DNA of 64,000 nucleotides from Cytophagales bacterium (GTDB lineage: Bacteria > Bacteroidota > Bacteroidia > Cytophagales > Cyclobacteriaceae), in the NCBI GenBank assembly GCA_022360055.1, contig JAKSDO010000214.1:1-64000 (forward strand), in the 5' to 3' direction. Positions 36,622-46,604 of the stretch are shown here, piece by piece (within the stretch, counting starts at the first letter, position 1; the number at the start of each line of letters is the position of its first letter). Made by a program: the position numbers and the translations under genes. Under the pieces are notes generated by a model, which did no database searches, had not been told where the DNA came from, and saw only the letters and a program-made list of their open reading frames with translations.

Positions 36622-38115
36622 TCAAAACTCCACCAGCATCAACGATCTCTTAAAAATATTTGCCGGCGCGATCCCGCAAAGGATTACAGCATGGTCATTA
36701 AGCCAGCAAGAGTATTTTTTGGCAAACTCAAATTTACGGTCGGGTAATACATTCAACGTATGGTTTAATGATCCGTTCAGAGTGTTTAATTCCAGAATAT
36801 AAAAATTCCCCCCTTTGGAGCTTTCGTACATCAGTAAGTTGAGTTGATCATCAACCATTCGCGAGATGAAAGACAATCCCAATCCGTTTGCCTGGCTGTA
36901 CTGTGTTTTCTGAATTACTTTTCCCCATTTTATTGTACCGCCTTCAGAGAAACAATACATCAAAATATCTCCCCCAAAATAAAACTTGTCATCCTTTGAT
37001 TTGTGCTTCCACGGCATATTCTCACTTGGAGCATTTTTATAATAATCGACTGGTAATTCAAGTTGCTCGATCAACAGGATAATATCATTTTGAGTATTTT
37101 TGTAACTGTTGACCAGCCTGTAATTTTCCAGGACCTCCGGGATTTCCAGTTGTTTCTTTTTTTGATTCTTTCCAGTCAGGTAGTAGTCTTTATACAGTGA
37201 ATTGATCTCCTCACTTCGCAGGTTTTGGTTATGTGAAAACATTACGGTTTTAAGAATGACATTGAATCCCGTAACATTAAAACCAATTAGTTCCTCTTCA
37301 ATATTTGCCGTAAATGAAACGAAATAGGAGCTAGAACTTTGGCGCACTATACTGATTTCTCCAATCCCGTCGACCGGCCGTTCAAAGAAGAAATTGTTTG
37401 TTACCCGATTTGGCCCATGGCTATTTGTTCCCCAATAATAGGCATCTACCTTAAATTCACTCGCTTGTACGGTTAACAAAAAAAAATCTCCGCTGTTGCT
37501 CAGATGTGCGGCAATTGATTTGCCGGGCGATACCAGGTCGGGAAGGACATGCATTTTTTTCATCGGTGCCTTCTCTCCCAACCTGTAAATACCGATTTCC
37601 ATTTTATCATTTCCTTCGTGGTTTACCGAATAATTATATATCACAAATTTTGATTTGTCCGCGCTAAATGAAATCAACGGAGCACGTGTTTCCATGTTCG
37701 TCACACTGAATATATATTTTGTATTTGTATATTCTTCCCCATTTTTCAGGTTGAAATATCGGATGGAAAGATAGACTTGTTTTTTTTCAACAACAGAGGT
37801 CAAGCTATATACGACCAGCGAATCGCCTTTGACAAATGTCTGCGGGGCGCTTTCTTTTTCATCGAATTCGAGGTCTTTTTCCCACTGATCAAAAAAATAC
37901 TGGTCGTATCTTCCCAGCTTCATTTTATTTTTTTTCACTTCGGAAAGAATAACAAATTGCTTGTCCTCAAGCGCAAAAATGTACGGGACATCATAAGGAA
38001 GAAAGCTTTTTCTGTATTCAAAATCCTTTTCCGAAAAAACGTTTTGGCTAAAACATTGAAAAGGAGAAATTAAAATGATCAATAGAATTGATATTCTATC
38101 AACGAACGTGTTCAT
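36622..38115 (-). CDS. exported hypothetical protein, probably beta-propeller-like
   Basis: 497 residues with a signal peptide (ISILLIILISPFQCFSQ). The rest is strand-rich with recurring short units such as YIFALEDKQFVILSE, LISFSADKSKFVIYNY, AAHLSNSGDFFLLTV and QLNLLMYESSKGGNFYILEL, like the blades of a propeller. No catalytic motif, lipobox or T9SS tail is seen. It converges with arcA (68 bases between stops) and is followed upstream by nfu on the same strand with a 73-base gap. Role unknown. Confidence 0.7.
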   Translation of the reverse strand: MNTFVDRISILLIILISPFQCFSQNVFSEKDFEYRKSFLPYDVPYIFALEDKQFVILSEVKKNKMKLGRYDQYFFDQWEKDLEFDEKESAPQTFVKGDSLVVYSLTSVVEKKQVYLSIRYFNLKNGEEYTNTKYIFSVTNMETRAPLISFSADKSKFVIYNYSVNHEGNDKMEIGIYRLGEKAPMKKMHVLPDLVSPGKSIAAHLSNSGDFFLLTVQASEFKVDAYYWGTNSHGPNRVTNNFFFERPVDGIGEISIVRQSSSSYFVSFTANIEEELIGFNVTGFNVILKTVMFSHNQNLRSEEINSLYKDYYLTGKNQKKKQLEIPEVLENYRLVNSYKNTQNDIILLIEQLELPVDYYKNAPSENMPWKHKSKDDKFYFGGDILMYCFSEGGTIKWGKVIQKTQYSQANGLGLSFISRMVDDQLNLLMYESSKGGNFYILELNTLNGSLNHTLNVLPDRKFEFAKKYSCWLNDHAVILCGIAPANIFKRSLMLVEF

Positions 38116-38188
38116 TTGGCAAACGTAGTTGAGCAGTAAAAATATGAAAAAAGGTTCAAACAGCCTTTTGCCGGAGGATGAATATCAA

Positions 38189-38755
38189 CTATACTTCTTC
38201 GGCAACGACTGAGGTAACCTCCGGAATCATTGATTTCAAAAGATTTTCAATACCCGATTTTAATGTTACTGTGGCCGAAGGACAACCGCTGCAAGATCCC
38301 TGCAGGTATACCTTTACCACACCGTCCTTAAATGATTTATATTCTATAGCTCCGCCATCCTGCTCCACTGCCGGTTTCACATACTCATCCAACAGTCCCT
38401 TGATCTTAATATCCATCTCGTTTCCCACAACTTCTGATTCCGGGGCAGACAATTCAATGATCGGCTTACCGGATTCCAGGTAATTTTTAATATGATTTTT
38501 CAATTCGTCCTGCACGTCACTCCACGCCTTATTTGCGGATTTTGTAACCGTAATAAAGTTGCTCATGTAAAATACTCGGCGTACGTAATCATAGCCAAAT
38601 AACTCGGCCGCCAAAGGAGCGTGTTTGGCACTTTCCAGGTCCGGAAAATCAAAGTTCTGTCCCGGATTCACCAACATGTAATCTGCGACAAATTTCAATG
38701 AATTGGGATTCGGATTGGCTTCCAGGTAAATATTTACTGTTTTATGTTCCATCAT
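38189..38755 (-). CDS. Nfu-type iron-sulfur cluster carrier (NifU C-terminal domain)
   Basis: 188 residues. The N-terminal half (EANPNPNSLKFVADYMLV, PLAAELFGYDYVRRVFYMSNFITVTK) is the Nfu N-domain found in mitochondrial Nfu1. The C-terminal half is the NifU scaffold domain: LLDEYVKPAVEQDGGAIEY and GSCSGCPSATVTLK with the cluster-binding Cys155 and Cys158. Such proteins carry a 4Fe-4S cluster to target enzymes. Its ATG directly abuts the stop of the symporter gene, so both are on one transcript. Confidence 0.93.
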   Translation of the reverse strand: MMEHKTVNIYLEANPNPNSLKFVADYMLVNPGQNFDFPDLESAKHAPLAAELFGYDYVRRVFYMSNFITVTKSANKAWSDVQDELKNHIKNYLESGKPIIELSAPESEVVGNEMDIKIKGLLDEYVKPAVEQDGGAIEYKSFKDGVVKVYLQGSCSGCPSATVTLKSGIENLLKSMIPEVTSVVAEEV

Positions 38756-40078
38756 TTACGCTTCATTTTTAATAGTAACTCTTTTCAGTCCAACTTGTTC
38801 ACCCTCCGTACTGGCGACGGTCATCGCAACCGTCGCATCACCGGTAACATTTACCACGGTTCTCAGCATATCCAGTGGCCGGTCCGGAGCAACGATCAGA
38901 GCTAATCCGGCCGCCGGAATTCCGGCGGCTTCAAGAACAATTACAAGCATGACCATTCCTGCCCCGGGCACACCTGCCGAACCGATCGAAGCCAGTACGG
39001 CCGTGAGAACTATTGCAAGCTGGCTCGTGAGGGTCAGTTCCAAACCCATGGCATGGGCTATAAAAACGGCCGCAACGCTTTGGTACAAGCTGGTTCCGTC
39101 CATATTGATCGTGGCCCCGAGAGGTAGTACAAAACTGCTGACTTCCTCGGAGACATTCAGGTTGTTTTCCACACTTTCCATAGTTACAGGAAGCGTTGCG
39201 GAACTGCTGCTGGTGCTAAACGCCAGAAGCTGAGCTTCCCTGATGCCTTTGAAAAAGGCTTTGTACTTCACTTTTGTAAATACATTAAAAATGGAAGGAT
39301 AAATGACCAAAACCATCAATACCAATCCGAGAATAACGGTAATCGCATAAAGCAACAAGGCATTGAGGATTTCCAACGCTTTGGCGGGATTACTTCCGGC
39401 TATTTCAACGATAAGGGTAGAAATAAGGGCAAATACGCCATAGGGAGCAAACACCATGATGTAGTGGATGATTCTTATAATCACATCGTTGAGCCCTTCA
39501 AAGAAACCAATAACATAATTTTTCCTGTCGGATTTAATTTGAAGCAATGCCACTCCAAAAATGATCGCAAAAAATACGATTTGAAGCATGTTGGAATTCT
39601 TCGAGGCCGAATTTGCCAAATTATCAGGGATAATGTTAATAAGCGGCTGCAAAGGCCCTTCGTCTTTTATTTTTTTGGCAGCTCCTGTCTTTTGTTCCGC
39701 ATCCTGTTCAAACATATTCATGAGCTCCATCCTGGTTTCCTCCGTTATAATTTTACCGGGTTTAATCGTATTTACGATCAGCAGCCCGATCGTAGTGGCG
39801 ATAATTGTCGTTACGAGGTAGATGCCAATGGTTTTTCCTCCCATCCTGGACAATTTGGAAATATCTCCCAAATTGGATACTCCGACTATGAGACTTGCCA
39901 ATATCAGTGGCATGGCTACCATTTTCAAAGCATTTACGAATATGGTGCCGAATGGCTTGATGTAATGAATTACAAAAATATTAGGAATTCCGGTAAAAAT
40001 GCAGAGTAAACCAAAGAGCAATCCGATAACAAGCCCTAAAAGTATTTTTGTGTGAAGGGGGATCCGTTTTTTAGCCAT
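38756..40078 (-). CDS. dicarboxylate/amino acid:cation symporter (DAACS family)
   Basis: 440 residues with eight membrane spans and two re-entrant loops as in GltPh. Hallmarks: the serine-rich hairpin AFSTSSSSATLPVTMESVE, the NMDGT motif in LGATINMDGTSLYQSVAAVF, and the second hairpin ASIGSAGVPGAGMVML. The late helix ends in APDRPLDMLRTVVNVTGD, which binds the substrate carboxylates. The family takes up glutamate, aspartate or C4-dicarboxylates with sodium or protons; which one cannot be told. A longer acidic loop (about 115-145) lies between early spans. It follows aroC by 23 bases. Confidence 0.93.
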   Translation of the reverse strand: MAKKRIPLHTKILLGLVIGLLFGLLCIFTGIPNIFVIHYIKPFGTIFVNALKMVAMPLILASLIVGVSNLGDISKLSRMGGKTIGIYLVTTIIATTIGLLIVNTIKPGKIITEETRMELMNMFEQDAEQKTGAAKKIKDEGPLQPLINIIPDNLANSASKNSNMLQIVFFAIIFGVALLQIKSDRKNYVIGFFEGLNDVIIRIIHYIMVFAPYGVFALISTLIVEIAGSNPAKALEILNALLLYAITVILGLVLMVLVIYPSIFNVFTKVKYKAFFKGIREAQLLAFSTSSSSATLPVTMESVENNLNVSEEVSSFVLPLGATINMDGTSLYQSVAAVFIAHAMGLELTLTSQLAIVLTAVLASIGSAGVPGAGMVMLVIVLEAAGIPAAGLALIVAPDRPLDMLRTVVNVTGDATVAMTVASTEGEQVGLKRVTIKNEA

Positions 40079-40101
40079 CCGATTTTTTTAGATATGAGCG
40101 C

Positions 40102-41178
40102 TTAGATTTTAGACGATTTATTTAGTAAATAAAAATCAGCAAGTACTAATGCCGCCATAGCTTCAACAATAGGTACTGCTCTCGGGACAACGCAGGGATC
40201 GTGTCGGCCTTTTCCGGAAACCACAGTCTCCTCACCATCGATATCTATGCTCTTCTGATCCTTCATAATGGTTGCTACCGGCTTAAATGCAACATTGAAA
40301 TAGATGTCCTGGCCGTTTGAAATACCCCCCTGGATACCCCCTGAAAAATTTGTTTGTGTAATCACCTTTTCACCTTGCTTCTCGAAAATGTCATTATGTT
40401 CGGAGCCGAGCATTGCCACGCCGTCAAACCCACTTCCGTATTCAAAACCCTTTACGGCATTGATGCTCAGCATTGCTTTCCCCAGCTCGGCATGAAGCTT
40501 TTCAAATACAGGTTCGCCAAGTCCGGCAGGTGCTCCTTGAATAACGCAGGTTACCACACCGCCGATCGTATCCCGGTTTTTCCGGGTCCGGTCAATCAAA
40601 TCGATCATCTGTGCGGCCATTTGTTCGTCCGGACATCGAACGATATTACTTTCAATATTGGATAGATTTAGTTTATAATGGGGTTTATCCAGTTTTAACG
40701 CACCTACCTGAGCGACATAAGCTTTGACGCTTATACCCATCCGGTTGAGAAATAATTTGGCTACGGCCCCGGCGGCCACTCTTGCCGCTGTTTCTCTGGC
40801 TGAGCTTCGACCCCCGCCTCTATAGTCCCGATTCCCATATTTCTCGTGATATGTAAAATCGGCGTGCGACGGTCTGAATTTTTCGGCTATGTGTGAATAA
40901 TCCTTACTTTTTTGATCTTCGTTGCGAATAATTATTGCTATTGGAGTTCCGGTGGTTTTTTGTTCGAATACGCCGGAAAGTATTTCCGCTTTATCGCTTT
41001 CCTTTCGCTGTGTGGTGATTTTTGATTGACCGGGTTTCCTTCGGTCCAGTTCTTGTTGAATAAATGCTTCGTTCACCTCAAGCCCGGCGGGGCAGCCATC
41101 GATTATTACGCCGATGGCTTTTCCGTGAGATTCTCCAAAAGTTGTAATCCTGAATTTGTTTCCGTAGGTATTGCCCAT
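40102..41178 (-). CDS. aroC: chorismate synthase
   Basis: 358 residues. The enzyme makes chorismate from EPSP using reduced FMN. Seen: [19 protein letters not shown] at the N-terminus, [37 protein letters not shown] (in blocks) carrying the conserved His and Arg residues, and [15 protein letters not shown] followed by [19 protein letters not shown] near the end. All are diagnostic. Its ATG overlaps the batD stop by one base (TAATG), so it is coupled to the upstream gene. No other aro gene is adjacent. Confidence 0.97.
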   Translation of the reverse strand: MGNTYGNKFRITTFGESHGKAIGVIIDGCPAGLEVNEAFIQQELDRRKPGQSKITTQRKESDKAEILSGVFEQKTTGTPIAIIIRNEDQKSKDYSHIAEKFRPSHADFTYHEKYGNRDYRGGGRSSARETAARVAAGAVAKLFLNRMGISVKAYVAQVGALKLDKPHYKLNLSNIESNIVRCPDEQMAAQMIDLIDRTRKNRDTIGGVVTCVIQGAPAGLGEPVFEKLHAELGKAMLSINAVKGFEYGSGFDGVAMLGSEHNDIFEKQGEKVITQTNFSGGIQGGISNGQDIYFNVAFKPVATIMKDQKSIDIDGEETVVSGKGRHDPCVVPRAVPIVEAMAALVLADFYLLNKSSKI

Positions 41179-42620
41179 TATTTTCTGATCATAAAATATA
41201 TTGTAAGTGCGAGCAATATTAAAATTAAAATATTGGCAATCACCTTAACAAATCCTCCCTTGCTTATATGCTCCAGTTGATTATTTTCAATCTCAATGAC
41301 ATTATAAAAAGAACCGAGATCATTGCTTGAAATAGATACGTTTTTCTTACTTTCTCCCGTAACAACAACGCGCGCGTTTGATTGTAGCGTATCGTATCTT
41401 TCCGTATATGGATCGAAGTAGACGAGGGATATATAATCCTTAAGGTCATATGCTCCCGGTTCATTCGGTATGGCATAATAATTAAAACTTTTCGAACCTC
41501 TGACTTTATTATTGCTCCGGTTGATATTTTGCCTAATATTCGGGGGGTAAAATTCGAAATCTTCCGATTCGATCACGTCAGGATTATCAATGGCCGAAAT
41601 ATTACCTTCACCGTGCACCGCAAATTGATAGGTAAAACTCTGGCCCGTATTCAAACGCTCACTTGAGATTTCCTCGCTTAGCTGATATTTACCGACAGGA
41701 ACCTGATCTTTTAAAGGATGTGGCGGCAATTCTTTGATGGTAACTTTTTTCGGTTTTGTTCTAAAAACCTTGGTATCGGCTTGTTTTGACCGACCAAAAA
41801 ACGATGGGTTTTTGGCAACTTTATATTTGATCATGCTCAGTGGAATGGACGGAAAGGTGATCGGCTCATTATTTAATGGAAAGAATGAAGCCTGAAAAAG
41901 CTTGTAATGGCCGTAACGCTTATTATTTATTTCAACGCTCTCCCGATTAAGGTTGGTGATCTTAAAATTCTCCTCCCAGCAATTTGACGGTGTGATCTCT
42001 TTTTTTATTTCGGCGAGTTGCTCGGAAATATCATTTGGCCAATCCAGGGTGGCTTGATTGGTGGATGAGACAAACAAGCCCAGTGTAACCGTAAATCCTT
42101 CACCAACATAAACTTCCTCCTTATCGACGGTTAGCGCCAAGAAAGCATCTTCCTTCACATCAATGTATTCCTGTGGTTGCCTTCTCCCAAAAAACTCCTC
42201 GAAGGGATCGTATGAAAACGGATCATACCTTCGCTGCTGTTGAACCTCCGGCCCGACGGTGACGCTCTTTCCCGGAGATTTTATAGGTTGATCATTGACT
42301 ACCATGGTAAATGGTTTGATCACAATGGTGCCCTCCCGAAGGGGTATATAATTCTGAATGATGCTGTAGGTAGAAGAATATTGACCATTGATAATGTTTG
42401 TAGAGGATGATGTCTGTTGACCAACCCGGTTGAATCCCGGGATTTCCGGAAAGTTATCAATGCTTTTTATTCTTCCATTTTGTACTTCAACTGTAATTGT
42501 GAATGCCTGGTTCAAAGCGATCTTGTCAGGTCCTAAAACAATTCTAATATTTTGTCCCAGATTTTTGGCACAAAATCCAAATAAAAACGTAATAAGTATA
42601 AGAATGCGTCTTCCTATCAT
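41178..42620 (-). CDS. batD: BatD-like exported membrane protein
   Basis: 480 residues: signal peptide ([19 protein letters not shown]), several immunoglobulin-like beta domains ([34 protein letters not shown]) and one C-terminal span ([19 protein letters not shown]). The pattern [16 protein letters not shown] and the domain order match BatD of the Bacteroides aerotolerance operon. The usual neighbours batA, batB, batC and batE are absent here, where aroC follows instead. Most of the protein should face the periplasm. Function in the family is only loosely known (envelope or oxygen stress). Confidence 0.85.
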   Translation of the reverse strand: MIGRRILILITFLFGFCAKNLGQNIRIVLGPDKIALNQAFTITVEVQNGRIKSIDNFPEIPGFNRVGQQTSSSTNIINGQYSSTYSIIQNYIPLREGTIVIKPFTMVVNDQPIKSPGKSVTVGPEVQQQRRYDPFSYDPFEEFFGRRQPQEYIDVKEDAFLALTVDKEEVYVGEGFTVTLGLFVSSTNQATLDWPNDISEQLAEIKKEITPSNCWEENFKITNLNRESVEINNKRYGHYKLFQASFFPLNNEPITFPSIPLSMIKYKVAKNPSFFGRSKQADTKVFRTKPKKVTIKELPPHPLKDQVPVGKYQLSEEISSERLNTGQSFTYQFAVHGEGNISAIDNPDVIESEDFEFYPPNIRQNINRSNNKVRGSKSFNYYAIPNEPGAYDLKDYISLVYFDPYTERYDTLQSNARVVVTGESKKNVSISSNDLGSFYNVIEIENNQLEHISKGGFVKVIANILILILLALTIYFMIRK

Positions 42621-42785
42621 GCTTTTTTAGGATTGATAACGGCTCAGGGTTAAAAATTATTTTAAACTGCAAATTTATCAGAAACGTATGATATGAGGAA
42701 ATTTTAACGAGAATTGAATTAATTCTTTTGTTAAATTACGTTAAATGCATACTTGTTTATTTTTCACTTAAAATCAAATAAACCC

Positions 42786-42980
42786 ATGTTGAAGTACACC
42801 AAGGAAATTTTGACAAAAGTTAGTTTCGATGCACAATTATTTGAAAAAGAGTTGAAAAAGGCGATGAAATTACTGTTGCCGGTCGAAATTAATGAACTCA
42901 AACGTTGGTGTTATGAAAAGTTTGGGAAGTTGTACAGCTCACTTCTCAACAGGTGCTTTAAACCGGTACCTGCCAACTAA
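42786..42980 (+). CDS. small conserved protein (64 residues)
   Basis: Uses the ATG at 42786; an in-frame upstream start adds 11 unlikely residues. The sequence is one or two amphipathic helices: MLKYTKEILTKVSFDAQLFE, KELKKAMKLLLPVEINELKR, WCYEKFGKLYSSLLNR. No signal or membrane span. I recall similar short proteins in many Bacteroidota genomes but no function. A strong terminator follows at once, and an AT-rich leader lies upstream, so it is a single-gene transcript. Confidence 0.75.
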   Translation: MLKYTKEILTKVSFDAQLFEKELKKAMKLLLPVEINELKRWCYEKFGKLYSSLLNRCFKPVPAN

Positions 42981-43011
42981 AAAAATAATCCCGCACCTAG
43001 CGGGATTTTTT
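42981..43011. terminator. Rho-independent terminator shared by the small gene and queG
   Basis: AATCCCGC (42987-42994) and GCGGGATT (43000-43007) form a stem with a five-base loop, with TTTTTT after it on the plus strand and ATTATTTTTT on the minus strand. The hairpin overlaps the last codon of queG, so both converging genes can use it. Confidence 0.85.
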
Positions 43012-43935
43012 GCGGATAAAATCGATATTCCTCTTTAAGCCTTTAAATTTTGTTCTTTTTATTGGAGAATCTTTAAATACGGAATTAAACAATTCTTCGG
43101 TAACATCCTCCCAATCCCCCTTAAGAATTGATTTTACACCTTCTGATATATTAAACGCCGGTTCTTCGTGTCTTACGGAGAATCGATTCCACGGACATAC
43201 CTCCTGGCATATATCACAACCAAATACCCACTTTTCGTAAGTATCTTTGAATTCTTCGGGGATTGCCTCCTTTAATTCAATGGTGAGATAAGATATGCAT
43301 TTACTTGCATCCAATAATCTTGCACCGACAAAAGCATCCGTCGGGCAGGCGTCCAGGCATCTGGTGCACGCGCCACAATAATCCCTGATCGGTCCATCGT
43401 ATTCAAGTTCAAGGTCGATGATCAATTCCGCTAGAAAAAAATAACTCCCTTTCTCCTTATTAATCAACAACGTGTTTTTTCCCAGCCATCCCAATCCGCT
43501 TTTTGCAGCCCATTGCCTTTCCATAACCGGAGCCGAATCGACAAAAACTCTGCCGTTGATTTCTCCGGCTTCATGACGAAGAATTTCCAGAAAGGCTTTG
43601 AGTTTGTTCCGTATTACGAGGTGGTAATCCTTTCCAAAAGCATATTTGGATATTTTGTATGCTGTGTTCGGATCGTCTTCTTCAGGATAATAATTGTACA
43701 ATAGTGAAATTACGGATTTTGCGCCCGGGACCAGCTTGGTCGGATCCAGCCGAATGTCAAAATGATTTTCCATATAAGACATTTTTCCATGGTATCCCAT
43801 TGAGAGCCACGATTCCAAGAGCGCCTCTTCCTCTGTGAGTTTCTCTGCTTTTGAGATTCCGCAATAATCAAAATTAAGCGACTTGGCGATCCGTTTGATA
43901 AGTTTTGTGTATTTCTCTTTGGATGAGCGTGCCAC
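42997..43935 (-). CDS. queG: epoxyqueuosine reductase (QueG)
   Basis: 312 residues if it starts at GTG 43935, which lies four bases after the ruvB stop; an ATG at 44010 is possible but would overlap ruvB by 71 bases and add a non-family tail. The enzyme does the last step of queuosine synthesis in tRNA using cobalamin and two 4Fe-4S clusters. Seen: [43 protein letters not shown], and the cluster motifs [18 protein letters not shown] and [14 protein letters not shown]. Other queuosine genes are not in the window. Confidence 0.94.
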   Translation of the reverse strand: MARSSKEKYTKLIKRIAKSLNFDYCGISKAEKLTEEEALLESWLSMGYHGKMSYMENHFDIRLDPTKLVPGAKSVISLLYNYYPEEDDPNTAYKISKYAFGKDYHLVIRNKLKAFLEILRHEAGEINGRVFVDSAPVMERQWAAKSGLGWLGKNTLLINKEKGSYFFLAELIIDLELEYDGPIRDYCGACTRCLDACPTDAFVGARLLDASKCISYLTIELKEAIPEEFKDTYEKWVFGCDICQEVCPWNRFSVRHEEPAFNISEGVKSILKGDWEDVTEELFNSVFKDSPIKRTKFKGLKRNIDFIRKKSR

Positions 43936-43939
43936 TTTC

Positions 43940-44965
43940 TTAAAAAAGAGTACCTGTTTTTCCAGGCATTTCCAATCCGAGATGCTTGTAAGCCAGCGCT
44001 GTTGTTTCACGCCCCCTTGACGTTCGCTTTATATACCCCTCCTGTATAAGAAAAGGTTCATATACTTCTTCAATGGTTTCCGCTTCCTCGCCACAGGCTG
44101 TTGCAATTGTCGAAATACCAACGGGTCCGCCGTTAAACTTTTCAATGATTGTTCTAAGGATTCGGTTGTCCATATCATCCAGACCGTGCTGGTCTACGTC
44201 AAGGGCGCTTAAAGCCATTTCTGCTATTTCTTTTGTGATAATCCCATCGCCCTTTATATCGGCAAAATCTCTGGTACGCCGAAGAAGATTATTTACGATC
44301 CTGGGCGTTCCACGGCTTCTTCTGGCAATTTCTATCGACGCATTATCGTGAATTGGGCAATCCAGAATTTTTGCCGATCGCTTCACGATTTTATTGAGCA
44401 GCTCGGCATTGTAATATTCCAGTCGGGCGTTTATCCCAAATCTCGCCCTCAACGGGGACGTTAAAAGTCCCGCCCTTGTTGTTGCGCCGATTAGGGTAAA
44501 CGGATTCAGGCTGATCTGGACAGATCTGGCATTTGGCCCGGAATCCAACATGATATCGATCTTAAAATCTTCCATCGCCGAATACAGGTATTCTTCAACT
44601 ACGGGATTTAGCCGGTGAATCTCATCGATAAAAAGCACATCTCCGGTTTCCAGGTTTGTGAGCAGGCCCGCCAGATCGCCCGGTTTATCCAGTACCGGAC
44701 CCGAAGATATTTTTAAATTTGAGTTCAGTTCGTTGGAAATGATGTGCGAAAGGGTCGTTTTACCAAGGCCGGGAGGTCCGTGGAGCAGTACATGGTCAAG
44801 AGGCTCATTTCGCTGCAATGCCGCCTGAACAAAAATCTTGATATTGTCAATTACTTTATCCTGACCAAAAAAATCACTGAATGTCTGAGGGCGAAGCGCT
44901 TTTTCAAATTCCTTTTCGGCCGGATTCAATCCTGATGCGTCTCCACTTAAATAGTCTTCTCTCAT
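43940..44965 (-). CDS. ruvB: Holliday junction branch migration ATPase (RuvB)
   Basis: 341 residues. RuvB hexamers drive branch migration of Holliday junctions with RuvA. Seen: [19 protein letters not shown], the Walker A loop [14 protein letters not shown], Walker B in [19 protein letters not shown], sensor 1 region [21 protein letters not shown] (in blocks), and the C-terminal winged helix with [14 protein letters not shown] and RTSRGRE. All are diagnostic. queG follows four bases after the stop. ruvA and ruvC are elsewhere. Confidence 0.98.
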   Translation of the reverse strand: MREDYLSGDASGLNPAEKEFEKALRPQTFSDFFGQDKVIDNIKIFVQAALQRNEPLDHVLLHGPPGLGKTTLSHIISNELNSNLKISSGPVLDKPGDLAGLLTNLETGDVLFIDEIHRLNPVVEEYLYSAMEDFKIDIMLDSGPNARSVQISLNPFTLIGATTRAGLLTSPLRARFGINARLEYYNAELLNKIVKRSAKILDCPIHDNASIEIARRSRGTPRIVNNLLRRTRDFADIKGDGIITKEIAEMALSALDVDQHGLDDMDNRILRTIIEKFNGGPVGISTIATACGEEAETIEEVYEPFLIQEGYIKRTSRGRETTALAYKHLGLEMPGKTGTLF

Positions 44966-45067
44966 AAATTATTTGATCAAGACACTAAGATATATGTTTG
45001 ATAAATAAAAATAAAAAAGAGATTCGGGTTTGAAATAAAATCCCGGCTCAAAAGAACGGAAAATATT

Positions 45068-46288
45068 CTATTGATTTTGAGCAACTGAAATTTGGCTCAG
45101 CTCTTCGAGTTCGAGGTGTTCTTTGTAATCGTCGTACAGACTTAAAAATTTCGGGACGAGCACACTTGAAAAACTTGTGGGAGAATTGGTAAGAATACAA
45201 ATACCAATATCTTCATCGGTATTGATGGCGAGCTGGCTTCTGAATCCGTTTACATATCCGCCGTGATAAGCGATGGTTGATTCACCATTCTCTACAATCC
45301 TCCACCCGTATCCATAGTATGATTTTTTATAATCCTTCCATCTACTGAAATATTTCCACCGCAACCTGGTACTCACTTGAGGTGTAAATACAACATCTAT
45401 TACATCCTGGCTAATGATATCGGGCCGGTGTCCTGTCATGGCAATCATATAGTTGGCCATGTCGGATATGCTGGCATTGATACCCCCGGCGGACGGTACA
45501 TTATAATACGTCCTGGATATTTTTCCGGTAGCCCACCCACCCTTTTTCGGGAAATTTGGAAGGGCAATATTTTCGTTTGCCATCATGGATTCATAGTCCA
45601 ATGAGGCATCCTCCATTTGTAATGGCTCAAAAATTTCTTTGCGTATCAACGTGGCATAGTCCAAACCAGTGGCCGACTTAAGTACCGGCTCAATTACGCT
45701 GTAAGCAACATTTTGATAACTAAATAATTTTCCTGGCGCTGCAATAAGTTTTACTTCCGGTAAAGCCCCGATCATTTCATTAAGTGTTTTTCCATCTTCA
45801 ATAAAATTGGTGTAGGCATGCTGGATGAGCCCTGTCGTTTGAGAAAGAATATGATCTATTTCCATCATTCCGGCGTGTTCGGGATTGTTGAGCTCAAATT
45901 GAGGAAAGTGCAACTGAACCTTATCGCTCCAATTCAAAATTCCCCGATCAACCAGTTTCCCGGTCAATACACCGGCAAAGGTTTTTGATACGGAGGCTAT
46001 TCTAAACGTCGTATGTTTATCTATGGGATCATTCGACCCGAACGATTTAACGCCAAATCCTTTCTCATAAATAATCCTTCCATCCCTGACAATTGCGATC
46101 GCGGCCCCCGGAGATTTTGAACGAACGAATAACGTATCGGCCATCCGGTCGAATTCATCTAAAAACAAATCTAATTGAGGATAACTCACCGGCAGTTGAT
46201 GCGATATCTCCTCTTTGGAAGTAATACTTGTGTACACATGCATTAGTCCAAAGATCAAAATACCAATATGCAGGTATTTTAAGCGCAT
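45068..46288 (-). CDS. exported serine hydrolase, class C beta-lactamase-like
   Basis: 406 residues from the ATG at 46288, which gives a signal peptide (YLHIGILIFGLMHVYTSITS); the frame extends 17 codons further without need. Active-site motifs: SxxK at Ser99-Lys102 (ASVSKTFAG), YxN in LFSYQNVAYS, and HGG (AYHGGYVNGF) in the place of KTG. These belong to the penicillin-binding/beta-lactamase fold used by AmpC, D-aminopeptidases and esterases. The true substrate is unknown; resistance should not be assumed. Monocistronic, 102 bases from the ruvB start. Confidence 0.9.
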   Translation of the reverse strand: MRLKYLHIGILIFGLMHVYTSITSKEEISHQLPVSYPQLDLFLDEFDRMADTLFVRSKSPGAAIAIVRDGRIIYEKGFGVKSFGSNDPIDKHTTFRIASVSKTFAGVLTGKLVDRGILNWSDKVQLHFPQFELNNPEHAGMMEIDHILSQTTGLIQHAYTNFIEDGKTLNEMIGALPEVKLIAAPGKLFSYQNVAYSVIEPVLKSATGLDYATLIRKEIFEPLQMEDASLDYESMMANENIALPNFPKKGGWATGKISRTYYNVPSAGGINASISDMANYMIAMTGHRPDIISQDVIDVVFTPQVSTRLRWKYFSRWKDYKKSYYGYGWRIVENGESTIAYHGGYVNGFRSQLAINTDEDIGICILTNSPTSFSSVLVPKFLSLYDDYKEHLELEELSQISVAQNQ

Positions 46289-46604
46289 AAACGTGATTAT
46301 AATTTGTTGTGGCCTCAAAATCAAAATCCTGTTTAACATATATTCAATGAAGGGCCATAAATAAAACGCATTTATTGATCTTCATTGAAGAACGAATACA
46401 AATATTTACTATAAATATTTAATATCCAACCCATTCAGCTATTGATGTAAAGAATTTATGTAAGGTAACTCGCAAACAACACATTTGTTTGTCAAACAAG
46501 CATACGTTGCGGTACGCTGCCTCGCGTAATTCTATTTTATTATGCTTTCAATCGTCGTATAATTACTAATTATGGTGTAAATTGCGCCAGATTTTTACAT
46601 TGCA
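46289..46604. other. 316-base divergent intergenic region with a TTGTTTG dyad
   Basis: Lies between the divergent serine hydrolase and apbE starts. TTGTTTG-T-CAAACAA (46485-46499) is a perfect dyad and could be an operator. No gene is seen. Further AT-rich sequence with no clear -33/-7 pair. Confidence 0.4.

Noticed and set aside
39464..40009. 181-codon open frame on the plus strand
   Set aside because: Antisense to the dicarboxylate symporter gene with its NMDGT and serine-rich motifs.
45068..46288. antibiotic-resistance beta-lactamase
   Set aside because: It has SxxK and YxN but HGG instead of KTG, and the family is very broad. A resistance call cannot be supported.
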